The notes beneath the pieces were generated by a model. That model saw nothing but the letters and a program-made list of their open reading frames with translations. It did not search any database and was not told the DNA's origin. A program made the translations under genes and the position numbers. DNA of 64,000 nt from DATLMR01 sp035634255 (GTDB taxonomy: Bacteria > Acidobacteriota > Blastocatellia > UBA7656): positions 62,001 through 126,000 of the forward strand of contig DASQDI010000079.1 of NCBI GenBank assembly GCA_035634255.1, given 5' to 3'. Position 1 is the first letter of the stretch. Each line of letters opens with the position of its first letter. This document shows, piece by piece, positions 53,525 to 62,387 of this stretch.

Positions 53525-54061
53525 TCACCTGATGCCGGAGCGGCATCGCAGGGTGAGCGCATTACCCGGCAGTCTGGAAGGTCCCTTCATCTCAAGGACT
53601 CGGGACGAAGGGACACTTACGGCCTTCGCGGAACTCTCCCACGCGTCGGGGTAGAGGTCCACGTCGAAGTACTCTTCGGAGGACGCGAGCTTCGAGGCCT
53701 CCTCTTCCGTCACGAACCCGACTAAATGGACGGAGCCGTCCGCGAGCTTATGCATCTCGAAGCTGTGGAAGCTCTTCTGCGCGAACAGGGGCGACTCCTG
53801 CTGCGGCGCGTAAGTGAACCCGTAGACTCCGTTCGGCAGGCGGGCGATGCCGAAGCCGCGCTCGCTGTCGTCGATCAGCCGCACCTTGTTGGCCGCCCGC
53901 AGGTGCTCGACGCCCGCCGAGGGTTTCGGGCTTCCGGCGGGGGAACCTCCGGGGTTATCGTCTGGTGTATCTTCCGGCCCTGGCCTGGAGCTTGTTGCCA
54001 GCCCCATCACTCCAATGGCAGACAGAAGAACACCGCTCCAGATCAAGCCTGTTACGATCAT
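53525..54061 (-). CDS. Hypothetical membrane-anchored protein
   Basis: ATG 54061 has GGAGA upstream. The 178-residue product has one N-terminal membrane helix (residues 2-22), a proline/glycine/serine-rich linker (GPEDTPDDNPGGSPAGSPKP) and a C-terminal soluble part (VRLIDDSERGFGIARLPNGV, SPLFAQKSFHSFEMHKLADG, VHLVGFVTEEEASKL). I do not recognise the family. It is divergent from the DNA glycosylase. Confidence 0.55.
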   Translation of the reverse strand: MIVTGLIWSGVLLSAIGVMGLATSSRPGPEDTPDDNPGGSPAGSPKPSAGVEHLRAANKVRLIDDSERGFGIARLPNGVYGFTYAPQQESPLFAQKSFHSFEMHKLADGSVHLVGFVTEEEASKLASSEEYFDVDLYPDAWESSAKAVSVPSSRVLEMKGPSRLPGNALTLRCRSGIR

Positions 54062-54194
54062 CGGTCTGTCTCCGGTTGTGCGAATATAAAAAACGCCAAT
54101 TATATTAGTGAGGCCGCCCGCCCGAATCAAGCCCGGCTCGCGGCCTGAATCGACTTCCTTCTTCGCTCCCGTTCGGATAATAATAGTCGATCTC

Positions 54195-54893
54195 ATGGCC
54201 GGTCGGAAAAAAAATCAAACAGGGCCGAATGCTGATGGCTACCGCTTCGACCCGTCGGAGGCCGTCGCCCATCTCTCGGCGGCCGACGAGCGGTTAGCTC
54301 TCCTGATGCGGCTGGTCGGCCCGTTTAACATGCAGATCAGGAGCATGCACAACCCCTTCGAAGCTCTCGCCAGAAACATCGTCTACCAGCAGTTGCACGG
54401 GACGGCGGCCTCGGCGATCCACGCCCGAGTCCTCGCGCTGTTCGACAGGAAGGACCGCCTCCGGCCGCGCGACATCCTGGCCGCGTCGGAGGAAGAACTG
54501 CGCGGCGCGGGCCTCTCGCGCGCCAAGACCGCGGCCCTGAAAGACCTCGCGGAGAAGACCGTCTCGGGCGTCGTGCCTTCGCTCGCGCGCCTTGAGAAGA
54601 TGTCGGACGAGGAGATCATAGAGCGGCTCTCCGCCGTGCGCGGCATCGGGCGCTGGACCGTCGAGATGCTGCTGATCTTCCGGCTCGGCCGGCCCGACGT
54701 GCTGCCGGTCGGGGACTTCGCGGTCCGCAAAGGGTTCGGCCTCGCCTACCTTTTGGGCCGCCCGCCCGCCCCGAAGGAGCTGGCGCTTTACGGCGAGCGG
54801 TGGAAGCCCTTCAGAACCGTGGCGAGCTGGTACCTGTGGCGGGCGTCGGAGCTACCCCCGGAAGTTTTTGAAGAAGTCAGGGGTGAGAAATAG
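54195..54893 (+). CDS. DNA-3-methyladenine glycosylase (HhH-GPD, AlkA-type)
   Basis: I use ATG 54195. The 232-residue protein has the helix-hairpin-helix AVRGIGRWTVEMLLIFRLGR, with the catalytic Asp in LPVGDFAVRKGFG, and the AlkA-like NIVYQQLHGTAASAIHARV. It excises alkylated bases in base-excision repair. It is short, lacking the N-terminal TBP-like domain of E. coli AlkA, as in many HhH-GPD-only glycosylases. Confidence 0.92.
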   Translation: MAGRKKNQTGPNADGYRFDPSEAVAHLSAADERLALLMRLVGPFNMQIRSMHNPFEALARNIVYQQLHGTAASAIHARVLALFDRKDRLRPRDILAASEEELRGAGLSRAKTAALKDLAEKTVSGVVPSLARLEKMSDEEIIERLSAVRGIGRWTVEMLLIFRLGRPDVLPVGDFAVRKGFGLAYLLGRPPAPKELALYGERWKPFRTVASWYLWRASELPPEVFEEVRGEK

Positions 54894-54917
54894 ACAATCT
54901 TATTTGAAAGGAATCGA

Positions 54918-56066
54918 ATGAAAATTCTGGTACTGGGCGCGGGTCGAATGGGCCTGGGCGCGGCCTTCGATCTTATTCATAACTCCGGCGCGGAATCCGT
55001 AACGATTGCAGACGTGGACGCCGGGCGGCTGAGCGCGGTGGCCGAAAGGATCGGCAGCCCGAAGCTAGTCACGGAGCAGGCCGACGCTTCAGACTACGGG
55101 CAGGCGGTCGGGCTGATGCGCGGGCACGACGCGGCCATCAGTTGCGTCGTCTACCCTCTCAACCACCAGCTCGCGCGGGCCGCGATAGAGGCGAAGGTGA
55201 GCTTCTGCGATCTGGGGGGCAACAACGATGTCGTGGCCTCGGAGCTGGCCCTCGATCAGGCCGCGCGCGAGGCCGGGATAAACATCATCCCCGATTGCGG
55301 GCTGGCCCCCGGCATGGTCTCGGTCCTGGTCGCGCACGGCTCTCAAAGGTTCGATAAGCTTGAAGAGGTTCACATCCGGGTCGGGGGCCTGCCGCTCGAC
55401 CCCCGGCCCCCCTTCAATTACCAGCTCATCTTTTCGGTCGAAGGGCTGATCAACGAGTACGTCGAGCGCGCCCGCGTCGTGCGCGGCGGCCGCATAGTCG
55501 AAGTCGAGTCGATGACGGAGGTCGAATCGCTCGACTTCCCCGGCTTCGGGACGATGGAGGCTTTCCAGACTTCCGGGGGCACGTCCACCCTGCCGGAGAC
55601 GTTTCTGGGCTCGATAAAAGAGCTTGATTACAAGACGATCCGCTACCCCGGCCACTGCGAAAAGTTCAAGGCGTTGATCGAAGCAGGCATGATGAGCGGA
55701 CAGGAGATCGAAGTCGATGGCGCGCGCGTCAGGCCGCGCCGCGTCCTGGCGGAGATGCTCACGCGCCTGCTGCCCGCCGACGGGCCGGACGCCGTGCTCA
55801 TCCGCGTCGAGTTTCGCGGGGAGCGGGAGGGCGGGCGGCGGCAGCTTCGTTACGACATCATCGACAAATATGACGAAGCCACCGGCCTCAGCGCGATGAT
55901 GCGCACGACCGCTTTCCCGGCTTCGATAATCGCGCAGATGATGGCGCGCGGGGAGACCGCCGAAAAAGGCGCCATACCGCAGGAGCGCTGCGTGCCGCCC
56001 GACGCTTTCGTAAAAGCTCTGGCCGCGCGCAATATCAGGATAGACGAGCAGATGACCGAAGCTTAA
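54918..56066 (+). CDS. Saccharopine dehydrogenase-like (lysine 6-dehydrogenase type)
   Basis: The 382-residue protein begins with the Rossmann segment KILVLGAGRMGLGAAFDLI. It continues with ADASDYGQAVGLMRGHD, FCDLGGNNDVV, DCGLAPGMVSVLVAHG and the ARVRPRRVLAEMLTRLLP C-terminal part of saccharopine/lysine 6-dehydrogenase proteins. It is the first gene of a tight run that includes RidA, a deaminase and a PLP enzyme (gaps under 90 bases). A lysine or related amino acid is the probable substrate, but this is inferred from the family. Confidence 0.88.
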   Translation: MKILVLGAGRMGLGAAFDLIHNSGAESVTIADVDAGRLSAVAERIGSPKLVTEQADASDYGQAVGLMRGHDAAISCVVYPLNHQLARAAIEAKVSFCDLGGNNDVVASELALDQAAREAGINIIPDCGLAPGMVSVLVAHGSQRFDKLEEVHIRVGGLPLDPRPPFNYQLIFSVEGLINEYVERARVVRGGRIVEVESMTEVESLDFPGFGTMEAFQTSGGTSTLPETFLGSIKELDYKTIRYPGHCEKFKALIEAGMMSGQEIEVDGARVRPRRVLAEMLTRLLPADGPDAVLIRVEFRGEREGGRRQLRYDIIDKYDEATGLSAMMRTTAFPASIIAQMMARGETAEKGAIPQERCVPPDAFVKALAARNIRIDEQMTEA

Positions 56067-56085
56067 AGACGAGGTGATTCACATT

Positions 56086-56469
56086 ATGGAGATCAGGACG
56101 ATAGAGACCACCGACGCGCCGGCCGCGGGAGGCCATTACTCGCAGGCGGTTGTTCATAACGGGATAATCTACGTTGCCGGGCAGCTCGGCTTCGTGCCCG
56201 GATCGAGTGAGAGGCGCGTGGGCTCAATCGAGGAGCAGACGGAGCGCGCGCTCGAAAACGTCAGGGCGATCCTCAAAGCGGCGGGCAGTGACCTGAACCG
56301 CGTTCTGCGGATGACGATATACATCTCTGACATCGAGCTGTGGGGCCCGGTCAATCAGGTCTACGCGCGGATGATGGGGGAGCACCGCCCCGCGCGCGCG
56401 ATAGTACCCGTCAAGGATCTGCACTACGGCTATCAGATAGAGATTGAAGCGACGGCCGCCGCCGGCTGA
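56086..56469 (+). CDS. ridA: RidA-family (enamine/imine deaminase) protein
   Basis: I use ATG 56086; GTG 56074 is also possible. The 127-residue protein has GGHYSQAVVHNGIIYVAGQL, EEQTERALENVRAILKAAG and ARMMGEHRPARAIVPVKDLH, covering the RidA hallmark residues including the conserved arginine (R in PARA). RidA hydrolyses reactive enamine/imine intermediates released by PLP enzymes and dehydrogenases, which fits its neighbours here. Confidence 0.92.
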   Translation: MEIRTIETTDAPAAGGHYSQAVVHNGIIYVAGQLGFVPGSSERRVGSIEEQTERALENVRAILKAAGSDLNRVLRMTIYISDIELWGPVNQVYARMMGEHRPARAIVPVKDLHYGYQIEIEATAAAG

Positions 56470-56478
56470 GGCAAGTCT

Positions 56479-56931
56479 ATGACGGAAGAACTCGATTATG
56501 AAGCGATGCTGCGCGTGGCCATAGACGAGGCGCGCGAGGGGCTGGCCGAAGGCGGGATACCGATTGGCGCGGCCCTGTTTCACAGGAGCGGGCGGCTTTT
56601 GGGCCGCGGGCACAACCGGCGCGTGCAGGAGGGCGACCCGTCGATTCATGGCGAGACGGACGCCTTTCGTAAAGCGGGGCGGCAGACTAATTACCGCGAC
56701 ACCATAATGGTCACCACGCTCGCGCCGTGCTGGTATTGCAGCGGGCTCGTGCGGCAGTTCAAGATAAGCACGGTCGTCGTGGGCGAGTCCGACACCTTCC
56801 GCGGCGGCATCGACTGGCTGCGGGAGAACGGGGTCGAGGTGATAGAGATGGACTCCCAGGAGTGCAAAGAAATGCTGTCGGACTTCATCGCCAAGCACCC
56901 CGAAATATGGAACGAGGACATCGGGGAATAG
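56479..56931 (+). CDS. Nucleoside/cytosine deaminase-like protein
   Basis: The 150-residue protein has the CDA-superfamily zinc motifs SIHGETDAF (H57, E59) and TLAPCWYCSG (C84, C87), with the C-terminal ENGVEVIEMDSQECKEMLSD typical of cytosine/guanine deaminase relatives. The ATG overlaps the RidA region by a ten-base gap. Its substrate (base or nucleoside) is not decided. It ends 83 bases before the PLP enzyme start. Confidence 0.9.
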   Translation: MTEELDYEAMLRVAIDEAREGLAEGGIPIGAALFHRSGRLLGRGHNRRVQEGDPSIHGETDAFRKAGRQTNYRDTIMVTTLAPCWYCSGLVRQFKISTVVVGESDTFRGGIDWLRENGVEVIEMDSQECKEMLSDFIAKHPEIWNEDIGE

Positions 56932-57013
56932 GCGCTTCAGAGCGGTCGGTATTCCTCGCGCATGTCAGAACGGTTTGGCCGCTCGGGCCAGACCTTCCGG
57001 GAGAATCCTTCTC

Positions 57014-58177
57014 ATGTCTAGAAACTTCAGGAACATCGAAACAAAATTGATCCACGCGGGCGAGCCCTCTCCCCGCATAAACGGCGCGGCCGTCATGCCG
57101 ATATTTCAGTCGGCCACGTACGAATACTCGGACGTGACGAGCTATCACGATGTCAGGTACATCCGCCTGAACAACACTCCGAACCACCTGGCCCTGGGGC
57201 AAAAGCTGGCGGCGCTCGAAAACGCGGAGGCGGCGTTCGTCGCCGCGAGCGGCATGGCGGCCATCACCACGGCGCTGCTGACGACCCTGAAGGCGGGCGA
57301 TCACCTTCTCGTGCAGAGCACCCTTTACGGGGGCACTCACGATTTCATCACCAGAGATTTCGCGGGCTTCGGCATCGCTTACGACTTCATCGACGCGAGC
57401 CTTCCCGACTCGTGGGAGGGCAAGCTGCGCCCGAACACGAAGGCGGTGTACGTCGAGTCGATCTCGAACCCTCTGCTCGAAGTGGGCGAGCTTTCGAGGG
57501 TCGTCGAGTTCGCGAAGGCCAACAACCTCGTCTCGCTCATCGACAACACCTTCGCGAGCCCGGTCAACTTCCGCCCGGCCGAGCACGGCTTCGACCTCTC
57601 CCTGCACAGCTGCACCAAGTACCTCAACGGCCACACCGATATAGTGGCGGGCGCGTGCATCGGCCGGGCCGACCTGATCGAGGGCGTTCTGCACAAGCTC
57701 AATCACATGGGCGGGACCCTCGACCCGCACGCGGCCTTCCTGCTCCACCGCGGCATGAAGACGCTCGCTCTGAGGGTCAGGCACCAGAACGAGAGCGCGC
57801 ACAGGATAGCCCAACACCTCGAATCGCACCCGTCAATCGCGAGGGTCAATTACCCCGGACTCGAAAAACATCCGGGCCACCGGATCGCCCGCGAGATGTT
57901 CGACGGCTTCGGAGGCATGCTGAGCTTTGAAGTGCGGGGCGGCCTCGAAGCCGCCGAAAGATTCATTAAGAGAACGACCATACCCATCATCGCCCCGAGC
58001 CTCGGGGGAGTCGAGACTCTGCTCACGCGGCCGGCGTCGACTTCGCACTTAGGGATGCCGCGCGAGGAGCGCGAGAGGGTAGGCATCACCGACAGCCTCG
58101 TTCGGATGTCGGTCGGGATCGAAGCGACCGACGATCTGATCGAAGACCTGGATCAGGCTTTGAAAGAGGTCGGGTAG
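57014..58177 (+). CDS. PLP-dependent Cys/Met metabolism enzyme (cystathionine gamma-synthase/lyase-like)
   Basis: ATG 57014 is preceded by GGGAGA. The 387-residue protein has the PLP lysine in SLHSCTKYLNGHTDI (K202), the aspartate and SINPLLEVG-like loop, and the conserved ERVGITDSLVRMSVGIEATD. These fit the trans-sulfuration group including methionine gamma-lyase, cystathionine gamma-synthase and O-acylhomoserine sulfhydrylase. The last gene in a run with a dehydrogenase, RidA and a deaminase, so amine catabolism is plausible. Its C-terminus KEVG and stop lie in a palindrome shared with senB. Confidence 0.9.
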   Translation: MSRNFRNIETKLIHAGEPSPRINGAAVMPIFQSATYEYSDVTSYHDVRYIRLNNTPNHLALGQKLAALENAEAAFVAASGMAAITTALLTTLKAGDHLLVQSTLYGGTHDFITRDFAGFGIAYDFIDASLPDSWEGKLRPNTKAVYVESISNPLLEVGELSRVVEFAKANNLVSLIDNTFASPVNFRPAEHGFDLSLHSCTKYLNGHTDIVAGACIGRADLIEGVLHKLNHMGGTLDPHAAFLLHRGMKTLALRVRHQNESAHRIAQHLESHPSIARVNYPGLEKHPGHRIAREMFDGFGGMLSFEVRGGLEAAERFIKRTTIPIIAPSLGGVETLLTRPASTSHLGMPREERERVGITDSLVRMSVGIEATDDLIEDLDQALKEVG

Positions 58178-58214
58178 GGGCGGGCGGATTCAGCCGCGCC
58201 CCTACCCGACCTCT
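58165..58214. terminator. 18-base-pair palindrome spanning two convergent stop codons
   Basis: AGAGGTCGGGTAGGGGCG (58165-58182) pairs perfectly with CGCCCCTACCCGACCTCT (58197-58214). The TAG stops of both the PLP enzyme and SenB lie in its arms, so both proteins end in the same residues EVG. It is likely a bidirectional terminator. Confidence 0.65.
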
Positions 58215-59173
58215 TCGATCAACGCGGCCCATGCCGCTTCCTCTAAAGCCGGGTCGAACGTCGGGGCCAGCTTCTCGCACCGATCTTTAAGCTCGCCTAA
58301 AAAGGCGGGATCATCTTCGGCCCGGCGCATCAGCCCCGCGAGCCCTTCCGTGTCTCCCACGTTGAAGTACCCCGGATAATCTTCTCCGAGCAACCCGACC
58401 GACCCTGCGATGCGCGACGACAGCACGGGCGTCCCGGCGACGATTGCCTCGGAGATCACGTTCGCGCCGCCTTCGAGTCGCGAGGAGAGCACGCACAACC
58501 GGCTGCCTCGGAGCACGTCGCGGACGCGCGCCGGGGGCTGCTCTCCGAGCCAGAGGTAGCGCGGGTTTTTTCCCATCTCTTCTCTCGCCCGCCGGGCCAT
58601 CACGTCCGACATCGCTCCGCCCAGATGCCGCACTCGGATGCGCGAGGACTCGGGGAGGAGGCGCGCCGCCCGGCCCGCGCGAAACGGGTCTTTGACCGGG
58701 CGCAGGTGCCCGATCACGCAGACCTCGAAGAAGCGGCGGGAGCGTTCTTTCGTCCCTCTAGCCTCTCTCGCCTCTCCTGATTTAACTAAGACCGATTGGA
58801 GGATGACGCGCGTCTTATCCCTCCACTCGGGTATCAACTCTTCGCACGCTTTCGGTTGCAGCACGACGATGCGCGCGGCGAGGTCGAGGGATTTTCGCGC
58901 CCGCCCGCTTCTCTTCAGATCGGTGTAAAGGTCGGTGCCGGTGAGGGCGACGACGAGAGGCTTTTCCGGGTGCTCGCCATGAAAGCGGCTTATGGACCCG
59001 TGGCTGCGGCGTGCGTGCAGGGCTATCAACATGTCGAGGGGCTCGCCTTCGTACTCCTGCCGGATCGTAACGCGATGGCTCAGGCCCTTGAGGAACCCCG
59101 CCCACCTGAGCGCCGTCACTCGGTTTCCGTAGCGCGAGCCGGGAGGAGCGGGCGTGATTATTCCGATTCTCAT
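58202..59173 (-). CDS. senB: Selenoneine biosynthesis selenosugar synthase SenB
   Basis: Start at ATG 59173, four bases after the senA stop. The 323-residue GT-B-like glycosyltransferase begins RIGIITPAPPGSRYGNRVTA then LRWAGFLKGLSHRV and shows LIALHARRSHGSI, VLSSRLEGGANVISEAIVAG (donor-binding Glu) and SSRIAGSVGLLGEDYPG. These segments match SenB, which makes a selenosugar from UDP-GlcNAc and selenophosphate. It follows senA as in known selenoneine clusters. The third gene, senC (SelD-like selenophosphate supply), is not in the window. Confidence 0.85.
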   Translation of the reverse strand: MRIGIITPAPPGSRYGNRVTALRWAGFLKGLSHRVTIRQEYEGEPLDMLIALHARRSHGSISRFHGEHPEKPLVVALTGTDLYTDLKRSGRARKSLDLAARIVVLQPKACEELIPEWRDKTRVILQSVLVKSGEAREARGTKERSRRFFEVCVIGHLRPVKDPFRAGRAARLLPESSRIRVRHLGGAMSDVMARRAREEMGKNPRYLWLGEQPPARVRDVLRGSRLCVLSSRLEGGANVISEAIVAGTPVLSSRIAGSVGLLGEDYPGYFNVGDTEGLAGLMRRAEDDPAFLGELKDRCEKLAPTFDPALEEAAWAALIEEVG

Positions 59174-59177
59174 TTTT

Positions 59178-60515
59178 TTATTGAATCGCGCAGGTGCGAA
59201 AACCCGCAAGCACATCGCGCCGGTCCGGCTTATAGAAATTGCGGTACTGATTCCGTATCAACACAGACCGCGTCGCCCAGCACCCCCCGCGCAGGACTTT
59301 ATGATCGCCAAACCACGGCTCGGAGTATTCTTTGTACGGCCCCGCCTCGAAACCGGGGAAGGGATTGAAGTCAGTGGAGGTCCACTCCCACACGTTGCCT
59401 ATCATCTGCCGGCAGCCGAAAGGGCTGTCGCCTTCGGGCAGGGCCGCGACATCGATGACGTTCATCGCGCGCCAGTCGAGGTTGGCCCGCTCGGGAGTCG
59501 GCGGCTCGTCCCCCCACGGGTACGGGCGCTTGCTCCCCGAAAGCGGGAGGCCGTCGGGCGAAGGCTCCAAGGAGGCGGCCGCCTCCCACTCGGCTTCGGT
59601 CGGCAGGCGGCGGCCCGCCCACCGGCAGTAGGCCTCGGCTTCGTGCCAGTTGACATGGATGACGGGAAGCCCTTCTCCGAGCGGAATCACTTCATCGAAA
59701 TGGCGGCGGGCCCATCCTTCAGAAGAAGTTCTCTCCCAGTATATCGGGCACAGGGCCTTCGCACGCTCGCGCCAGCGCCAGCCCTCTTCGCTCCAGAACT
59801 CGCGCCGCTCGTACCCGTGATCATCGACGAAGCCGGCGAACTCCGCATTAGTGACCGCCGTCTTCGAGATCGAGAAGGGCCGGACTTCGACCGGGTGCTC
59901 CCACTGCTCGTTGTCGAATACGAAAGGGGAATTTTTCGCGCCGCCGAGCATGAACTCGCCTCCGGGAATGCGCGCATCGCCCGCGACTTTCGCCGACGCG
60001 ACCCCGGTCGGTTCGAGCCCGCGCGCATTCGCCTGCCCGACGCGGGGCCGGGGGTAGCTCAAGGTCTGGCGCGTGTAGGTCAGGGCTTCCGAGTGCATGT
60101 ACTCGTGAAAGAGCACGAGCTGGAGGAAGTAATTCTCGTCGTACCCGCCCGCCCGCCCGCTATGATTCGCGCCGCCCCTGACCCGGTCGAGCACGCTCTG
60201 CATGTAGCTCAGAGTCTCCTCCCGCGACGGCAGGGGCAGGTCCCATCTGGTGTCGTGCTCGACGCGCGCCGAATCGTAGAGCGCGTCCCCGTGTTCGAGG
60301 ATGGGCGGGTTGCCCCGCAGGTGCCGCAGGACCCAGTACTCCTGAAACCACGCGACATGGCCCGCCTCCCAGAGCAGGGGGTTGATGATGCCGAGGCGCG
60401 GCCCCATCATCTGCCCGTCGCTCAGGTCTTCGATGAGCTCAAGCGTGCGCTCGCGCGCCTCTTCGAGCATGCCCAATATTTCGGTCTTGGAAGGGACCGA
60501 CTGCTTCGCTCCCAT
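59178..60515 (-). CDS. senA: Selenoneine synthase SenA (EgtB/OvoA-like)
   Basis: ATG 60515 is preceded by GGAGGGAGAAGC. The 445-residue protein has an N-terminal DinB-like domain with iron ligands H53 (LLWEAGHVAWF) and H137-x3-H141-x-E143 (FHEYMHSEALTY). The C-terminal FGE-sulfatase-like domain reads PFSISKTAVTNAEFAGFVDD, GRRLPTEAEWEAA and QMIGNVWEWTSTDFNPFPG. These are the EgtB-type sulfoxide/selenoxide synthase features; the linkage to senB makes SenA (histidine trimethylated precursor plus selenosugar to selenoneine) the best call. It starts 18 bases after phnE, so it shares the transporter operon. Confidence 0.87.
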   Translation of the reverse strand: MGAKQSVPSKTEILGMLEEARERTLELIEDLSDGQMMGPRLGIINPLLWEAGHVAWFQEYWVLRHLRGNPPILEHGDALYDSARVEHDTRWDLPLPSREETLSYMQSVLDRVRGGANHSGRAGGYDENYFLQLVLFHEYMHSEALTYTRQTLSYPRPRVGQANARGLEPTGVASAKVAGDARIPGGEFMLGGAKNSPFVFDNEQWEHPVEVRPFSISKTAVTNAEFAGFVDDHGYERREFWSEEGWRWRERAKALCPIYWERTSSEGWARRHFDEVIPLGEGLPVIHVNWHEAEAYCRWAGRRLPTEAEWEAAASLEPSPDGLPLSGSKRPYPWGDEPPTPERANLDWRAMNVIDVAALPEGDSPFGCRQMIGNVWEWTSTDFNPFPGFEAGPYKEYSEPWFGDHKVLRGGCWATRSVLIRNQYRNFYKPDRRDVLAGFRTCAIQ

Positions 60516-60533
60516 AAAGCTTCTCCCTCCGCG

Positions 60534-62387
60534 TCAGATCGAAGTGCGGTACGCGCGCAGGCGATTGCCGATCCAGTCGGTCGCGATCACCAGAGCGTAG
60601 ATGACGATTATCAACGTGCTGACGCGGGAATAAAACCCGAGTTGGATGTTGTTATAGATGGCGAGCCCGAGCCCCCCGCCCCCCACGAGGCCGAGCACGG
60701 TGGAGACGCGCAGGTTCATCTCCCACCGCAGGACCGTGTAGCTCACGAGGGTCGGGCGCGCCTGCGGGAGGATGCCCCAGATCAGGATTTGCAGGGGGCG
60801 AGCGCCGCCCGCGCGCAGCGCTTCGAGCGGGCGCTCCGGCGCTTCTTCAATTGTCTCGGCGTAGAGCTTGCCGAGGACTCCGCCCGTGTGCAGCCCGATT
60901 GCGATGGTGCCCGCGAATGGCCCGAGCCCCACGGCCAAAATGCAGATCAGCACCCAAACGAGCTCCGGTATCGACCTGAGCCCGTTGAGCGCGAGGCGCA
61001 TGGAGAAGTAAATAACCCTGCGCGCGGTTCGTTCCGCCCGCGAGCGGTGGCCCGCCTCGTCGGCCCGGTGGAGTATCAGCCTTGAAGTCGCGGGCAGGGA
61101 GAGCGCCGCGCCGATGGCGATGCCGAGCAACGTCCCGATCACGGAGATTCCGACGGTCTGCATCAGGGGCTCTCGGAGCGAGAGAAGGAAGGCCGCGTCA
61201 AGCTCGGGCGGCATCATCGCCCGGATGAAGCGCGACACCCGCGCGAGCAGTTGCGGGTCGAGCAGGGAGCCGCTGAAGAACCCCGTGGCGTAGAAGCTCC
61301 ACGCGAAGGCCGCGAACACCAGCACGGACAGGGCGCGCGTCCGTGCCTTCCCCGCCGGCAGCAGTCTGCGAAGGAACCCGCGCGGGTCTTCGAGGTGCTG
61401 GTGGGCGAGCGAGCCCGCCGGCGCGTTAGCGTGCAGGCGCGACCGAGTCCACCGGCTGACAGTCTCGGTCCCAGCGACCAAAATAATGAGCGCGATGATG
61501 AGCGTGAGCACCTGCCCGTATTCGAAGAGTCGCATCGACAGGTTGATCTCGTACCCGATGCCGCCGGCCCCGATGAATCCCAGGACGGAAGCCGCGCGCA
61601 CGCAGCACTCGAACGAGTAGAGCGTGTAGGCGATGGCGGCGGGAGTCGCCTGCGGCCAGATGGCGCGCAGGAATACCTGCGCGCGCGTCGCCCCGCTCGC
61701 GTGCAGGGCTTCGAGCGGGCGCGGGTCCACGTCTTCGAATACGTCGGCGTAGACCCTGCCCAGCACTCCGCAATAGCTGACCCCCAGAGCGAGCGTGCCC
61801 GCGAGCGAGCCGAGCCCGACGGCGACGACGAAGAGCAGGCCCCACATCAGGTCCGGCACCGCGCGCAGGAACCCGAGAATGGCGCGGGCGGCCTTGCTCA
61901 TCAACGAGAGCATCGCCGTGAGGAAGCCGGCTTTCTCCCCCGACATCAAAACTCCGCGCTCCCAGAGGCTCTTTGTCGCCAGCACGCCCAGAGGCATGCT
62001 GATCAGGATCGAGAGCGCGGTGCCGGCGAGGGCGATGGCCAGCGTTTGCGCGGAGGCGACCGCCGCGACGCGCAGGAATGGGGCGGAGAGGTCGGGCGGG
62101 AACAGCCCTTTGACGAACGCCCAGACTGACGCGAGCGAGACGGGGTCGAGTAAGGCCGAGGGGCGGATTTCGGCGGCCCTCCAGCAGGCGAGCAGGAGGA
62201 AGGCGCAGGCCCCCGCCGCGACGAGGCGGCGGAGTGTCTGGGAGTCATCTCCGCGCGAGGCGCGCGCGAGATCAGCGGGCGCAGTTTCGTTGGAATTTCC
62301 GGTCACTACAGTCCGTGTCGCTCGGGTGCTCCGATTCGCGCGAATCTTTCCCGTCCGAAGAAGGGCCGATAGAGTAGAGGGCTTCAA
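60534..62387 (-). CDS. PhnE-like ABC permease, tandem two-domain fusion
   Basis: A 617-residue frame. The real start may be GTG 62306 (no strong site either way); the overlap with the ATPase gene would then be 35 bases. Two homologous permease halves follow each other, each with the EAA-type loop: RPLEALHASGATRAQVFLR (first, about residue 240) and RPLEALRAGGARPLQILIW (second, about residue 525). They resemble the phosphonate permease PhnE. Single-gene fusion of two PhnE domains is less common than separate genes. It sits between the ATPase and senA. Confidence 0.85.
   Translation of the reverse strand: MKPSTLSALLRTGKIRANRSTRATRTVVTGNSNETAPADLARASRGDDSQTLRRLVAAGACAFLLLACWRAAEIRPSALLDPVSLASVWAFVKGLFPPDLSAPFLRVAAVASAQTLAIALAGTALSILISMPLGVLATKSLWERGVLMSGEKAGFLTAMLSLMSKAARAILGFLRAVPDLMWGLLFVVAVGLGSLAGTLALGVSYCGVLGRVYADVFEDVDPRPLEALHASGATRAQVFLRAIWPQATPAAIAYTLYSFECCVRAASVLGFIGAGGIGYEINLSMRLFEYGQVLTLIIALIILVAGTETVSRWTRSRLHANAPAGSLAHQHLEDPRGFLRRLLPAGKARTRALSVLVFAAFAWSFYATGFFSGSLLDPQLLARVSRFIRAMMPPELDAAFLLSLREPLMQTVGISVIGTLLGIAIGAALSLPATSRLILHRADEAGHRSRAERTARRVIYFSMRLALNGLRSIPELVWVLICILAVGLGPFAGTIAIGLHTGGVLGKLYAETIEEAPERPLEALRAGGARPLQILIWGILPQARPTLVSYTVLRWEMNLRVSTVLGLVGGGGLGLAIYNNIQLGFYSRVSTLIIVIYALVIATDWIGNRLRAYRTSI

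Noticed and set aside
59154..61085. Long plus-strand frame of 643 residues opposite senA and the permease
   Set aside because: It is antisense to two clearly recognised genes and has an arginine-rich composition typical of shadow frames.
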